A DNA stretch of 64,000 bases. Source: Ursus arctos (lineage: Eukaryota > Chordata > Mammalia > Carnivora > Ursidae). The DNA lies in assembly GCF_023065955.2 (NCBI RefSeq), contig NW_026622997.1, positions 17,836,001 through 17,900,000 on the forward strand, given 5' to 3'. The position numbers and the translations under genes are program-made. Positions 59,732 through 64,000 of this stretch are shown one piece after another. The notes under the pieces were generated by a model. The model searched no databases, was not told the origin of the DNA, and worked only from the letters and a program-made list of their open reading frames with translations. How positions within the stretch are numbered: the stretch's first letter is position 1; each line of letters starts with the position of its first letter.

Positions 59732-62700
59732 GTAAGCACGGCGATGCCCGCGGTCGAGGGCTTGGCAGCGGGGACCACCTCCCTCGGGCTGGCGACCCTG
59801 TGTAGCCCCGGCCCGGCCTCCGAGTCCCTGGTCTTCCCGCACGCCTCCCTCACCCTCCTATTCCACCCCCCCCCCCCCCAACGCATCTAGGAACCACGCG
59901 ATTAGATTCCATTAGATTTTGTTCCCCAAGGACCCGATCCTCTTCCTGCCCCTAAAGGTAGCCTGAGATGAACGATCCAAATAAGCCTCTTTGGAAGCAG
60001 AGACCCTTTTATTTGGATGAATTCTGGAGGCCACCTGTGGTTGTGGCCAGTAGGCCACGAAGAAAGCAGCTAGGGCAGATCTGGATATGGGACAGGAGGC
60101 CTGTCCCCAGATTTCTGATTTCTGGTGTTTGGGGACTGTGATTGCCCAGAATTTGGAGGCAGGGAGGGAACTTGGAGAGGAAAGACTAAGAGATCGTCAG
60201 AGGTGATTTAGGCTTGTTTCCCAGGTGGGAGTTGTCTGTCCGCCATCCCCTTTGTGGGTTCGCCTGGCCCCTCGCTGGTCCCTGCTGCTTGGCACTCAGG
60301 CAGGCAGTCCTGGGAGGCCCAGCAAAGGGGGCGTCTGGGAGGGGGCCGGCTTCACTGTTAGAGAAGTGAGTTGCTCTGGGGCCTTTTTTTAAGGATGCCT
60401 CTGAACTGGAACATTTTCGGACGCTAAGACGGCGGTTGTGGCGGCTTTGCCAACCCAAGCAATCCCTGGTCTTTTGCTCACCTCCGTTCACGAGGTTAGG
60501 GCCACAACAGCTCCTCTCCTTTCAGCCAAGTACATGTGATATGCTAGGCTAACTCTGTGCTCTGATGGAACGTCTGACCTTAGAGGAAATCTGTGCGTTT
60601 GCTGCTTTGCACAGAGTGCAAGGTTTTTCTTCTGCCCTCCAAGAAAGATGCCATAAGAGCCTGCACCTGGCCATTTAGCAAGGCAGCATGGGACAGTTTG
60701 CGTGTGTGTGTCTCCTCTCCCGACCAGATTGTCAGTTTCCCCCCACTGTGTTGCACCATCGATTTTGTGTATTCTGCACAGCACCCTGTGTTTGCCTCGC
60801 TAATTGCGAAGGTGCTTAGTGAATTCAGGCTGGCGCTTGGTGAGTTACGTGCCCTGGCTGTGTTGCTCATGCCTGGGAGCAATGTACTGTGTAAGAAAGT
60901 AGGTTTGTGATGATTTCCCCTTTTATTCACTGTGGGATCAGAGAACGTAACACTTCCCAAATTGTTCTTGTAGCAAAAACAATAGCACTTAAAAATATCG
61001 TAAAAACATTATTACTTGAGTGCTCACTCCATGCCCAGCTCTGAGGTGAATATTTACCTATGTTACCTGTTTTAGTCCTTCCAGTGGACGTAAGAGATCA
61101 GTCCTGCTACAGCTGTTCCCATTTTACAGATGAGGAAACTGAGTCTCAGGGAGTAAAGGAACCCCGCTCACTGTTACACTTCTGGATAAATGATGGGGTG
61201 GATTTGAACCAAGTAGTCTGATTCCACAGCCTGAGTTCTCAGAGGCCTATCTCAATGTCTCTGTTTTCTACCCCAGTTACTTAAGGTAAAGAAAATAAAA
61301 GTGTCCTTGGTCTAGCCAGGCAGAGACTTAGTTATCTTAAAGAAGGGGGAACATGAAACCACGGTCCCCTCCCGAGAGGAATTTAAAGAAGAAAATAATA
61401 TTAATATCCCCAGGGGAGTAATTAAAAAGTCCTCATGAAACAAGGAGATGGGGTTTCAGACTGTAAAGTTCAAACAGTTGTCAAGGTCAATCTTCTTGCA
61501 CAAGGTCACTTGGAATGATGCAGTAAACCATAGCAATTAACCTTTGGCTTCTCCTTGGATGTCAGCTGAAGACGTAACTCTATCATGTATGTGTTTGTTT
61601 ATTGAACACGGTTCTTACGGATTTACCCTGAAGGTCTCTCAAAACTCTGTTAAAAAAAAAAAAGACAACAGTCTCTTGGCATTTTTTTTCTGTTGGTTCA
61701 TGCAATAGGGTCATTGCAAAATCATGCCATAGTAATTTTTTTTAAAGAGGTTAACTGTGATCAGGTCATGGTGGATAGGGAAGCTTTGTGATGCCAATAA
61801 ACTATTCGGATACCTTGAAAACGAAATGCATTGTTCCTTCAAGTGCTGTTTAACAGGTCTCGGCGTGTTCTGTAGATATTTATTCTTTTCCAGCCCAGTA
61901 ATTATACTTTTGTGCTGATTGTGTTTGTACAACTAAAGTGGATAGAGTATTCTGGAAATCAGGTCAGTGGTGAAATTCTGAAATACTTGGCTTTACAGAA
62001 GGTTGAGCATCTTGTCATTCTTTCCCCACACCTCTTGTAAAATGTTTCAGTGGACTGAAGAGGTGGCTGTCAAAGGAGGACTTTAAGCCCGATGACCACA
62101 GCCAGCCTCGCTCGTGTCACGTCCCTCCTCATCCCTAGTGTGGTTTGTCAGATCTCTTTGCGCACTTGTGGGCTGTGAGCTGGACGAGGGAAGCAGAGAA
62201 TCTCTTGGGGTGGGTTTGCCGTGGATTTTTTGTTCTGTTTCGGTTTGTTTGTTTGTTTGTTTACCATCCACCAGATCGATTCTCATTCTCACAGGACTTC
62301 TGCATACCACAACTATGGTTATAATGACTCACAATTTAAAATTCCGTGTACCACTCGCTTCTCCCACACCATAGGGCACCCTGCCACTGTCCAATTGGCA
62401 CTGATTACTTGTGATTACCAAAGGACCCATGGAAACCATGTATTTCTTATCAGGTGCCTTTTACAGAAAGACCCAAAGCAGAGGGCATCCAATTAACATT
62501 TGTAACATTAGGGCGAGTGGGGAAGAAACAGTGTCCGTTTTACCCTCTGTTTCAAAGGCACAGTGAGAAGGGGCCGGAGGAGGGTTAATACAGACATGCA
62601 CAGGGGGCCACAGGGGGAGCCAGGAGTGGGCAGAGATAGCCCAACTCCTGTTCGCCCAACTCTTATTTCCCATGGACCAGTGTCCTTCTAACTGGGATCC

Positions 62701-64000
62701 ATCCATGGGTCCTCCTCTTACCCTTTCCTGCATGTACCTGTTAGGGCAGGGTGCGTGATTGAGAAGACATAGAAATGTGTATTCACATAGCCATTAGAAT
62801 AGTAGCTAAACTTAGCCTTTGGAGTTATGAATTGACTGTGGTTGTTTAGGGAGGTATTTTGAGAAATGATGCAAGCAGACGTTGGTCCAGCACTCTCTCC
62901 CATTGGCTGCGAGCATCTTGGATCAGAGGGCATAGCATCCCATGTCTGCTGGGAGTAAGCACATCCATTAAGGGGCTACTCCTGAGCGTCCTGCTGAGCG
63001 TAAGTGGGGTCACAGTCTCTTCAATGAAGCTGCACTAGGTCTGGAGGGAGAGGATGGTACTGGACGGAGTGTTTGAGCACAGTGATGTTCGCTGCCAGTA
63101 GCAAGTGGTTATTTATCAGAAAGATGTCCTACCATCTTGTGGCATGCTTGGAGCCCCGGCAGACTATGTTGATGCATAACGAAAGAGGATATATAGTGTC
63201 AACCTAGGACGACATTGCGGGGGTGAGGACAGAGACGCGTCACAAGGCAAATGCCCTTTTCAGATTATTTCCAACGGAAGGGAGAAAAGGGAAGTAAGAC
63301 TGATTTCAGAGGTCAGTCTTGATTTTGTAACAGTGAGAGGAGCCCCCAGCTGTGGCAGATCGTGGGCTATCCCCTGGCCCAACGGAGCTGGCAGAGGGCA
63401 GGTTAATGGCTTGCAGGAAGCGACTTCAAAGTTCAAGGACGGTCACCACGTGGCTCTTGCTGGTTCTGAATCTGTTAGGAAGCTGTCTTCCGTGCATGTT
63501 GCGAATCTCCTCTCCAGTGTAGTTGTATTTTCTGTCTCGACTATCTTGTGTGATGAGACACCACAGAGCAAAAAGCCCTGTGAAAGCAGAATCCCCTAGA
63601 AGGGGCTGGAGTTGATGAACGGTCTGGGCAGATGTCATCTGTTCGGCCACAAATGCTGATGGACCTGTGAAGGAGCCAGTGTGCGCCCCTCACTAGACTT
63701 CCTTGATTCTAGAATTTTATCTGCTGTAAGATAGATTTAAGAGCATGTTTTTAGGAGAGAAGGGAAACATTCCTGTCTTAAACAGAGAAGCCCCGAAACA
63801 TTGAAATGTGGAAACGGTGTGTGTGCTAGCATCAAAGCAAAGTCCTGCTGTCCACATCGGCACCTACAGTACTTGACCTGGTTGAGTCACTTTTATGGGC
63901 TCTACCTTAGGTCAGACCATGAAGGACATGAAGTTGGTTTTCAGAGGTCTCTTGTATTTACACTTTCAGTAGCCAATATTTCTGAAGTCCCAAATGTGTT
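59732..64000 (+). other. CD83: CD83 intron 2, 5' part
   Basis: The intron starts at GTAAGC after exon 2 and runs past the window end. I looked for the next CD83 exon (remainder of the V domain) and did not find it. The segment holds a C run near 59866-59879, an antisense MIR (61015-61255), a (GTTT)n patch near 62244-62262, and otherwise unique-looking sequence without SINEs or L1. Human CD83 intron 2 has a reported NF-kB/IRF-responsive enhancer; I could not locate an equivalent here with confidence. Confidence 0.85.
61015..61255 (-). mobile_element. MIR SINE, antisense, in CD83 intron 2
   Basis: 'cattttacagatgaggaaac', 'tgagtctcagggagtaaagg', 'gatttgaaccaagtagtctg' and 'cacagcctgagttctcagag' follow the antisense MIR core and 5' half. 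Confidence 0.88.

Larger units (their letters stand above)
58950..59850 (+). promoter_or_regulatory. CD83: CpG island and promoter region of CD83
   Basis: CpG dinucleotides become very dense from about 58950, peak at 59170-59470, and fade after exon 2. The island covers the proximal promoter, exon 1, intron 1 and exon 2. It holds GC boxes, two NF-kB-type sites and a TATA-like box, described separately. Long open frames on both strands here are a result of GC richness. The exact limits are estimated by eye. Confidence 0.9.

Noticed and set aside
59534..59890. A 118-codon + frame containing CD83 exon 2
   Set aside because: It reads from intron 1 through exon 2 into intron 2. Only 59616-59731 is coding, as shown by the splice sites and the CD83 match.
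56549..64000. Apparent SINE-free zone around CD83
   Set aside because: The 7.5-kb gap is shorter than the SINE-free interval at 29041-39026 in the same window, so it needs no special explanation.

Overview
The window is mammalian genomic DNA. It is carnivoran, and probably from a caniform outside the dog family (bear, pinniped or mustelid-like). The evidence is 19 copies of the tRNA-Lys-derived CAN-SINE (heads like GGGGCACCTGGGTGGCTCAG, tails of AAATAAATAAAATCTTT), several with the long CT-rich body typical of arctoid copies, plus carnivore-type young L1 3' ends. The species assignment is inferred from remembered repeat consensus sequences; no search was run.

Only one protein-coding gene can be recognised with confidence: the 5' end of CD83, on the + strand near the right edge. 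A CpG island (about 58950-59850) carries two GC boxes, two NF-kB-type sites, a TATA-like box (59431) and the start codon (59481). Exon 1 codes 59481-59517, a 98-bp intron 1 follows, exon 2 is 59616-59731, and intron 2 runs off the right edge. The remaining exons lie outside the window. In human, RNF182 lies upstream of CD83, so positions 1-58900 are best read as the RNF182-CD83 intergenic interval.

The intergenic part is a layered repeat landscape. There is an antisense L1 (2140-4600), an antisense L1 3' end joined to a SINE at the same target site (5289-6264), and more L1 or L1M pieces (9400, 19560-20640, 22195, 24958, 41985, 42963). A decayed L1M of more than 4 kb runs almost up to the CD83 promoter (54300-58740). 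Older L2, MIR, hAT (MER5-like) and MaLR/MLT1 LTR copies and microsatellites lie between them. Many stretches hold nothing I can identify, and these are listed as such.

The most informative structure outside CD83 is a composite L1 insertion at 49186-50070. It has a 5' inversion (twin priming), a 3' transduced segment with its own second A-tail, matching 15-bp target site duplications, and a later SINE inside it. I found no CRISPR array, RNA gene, gene cluster or candidate novel system. A weak candidate exon pair at 27668-28214 is reported with low confidence.
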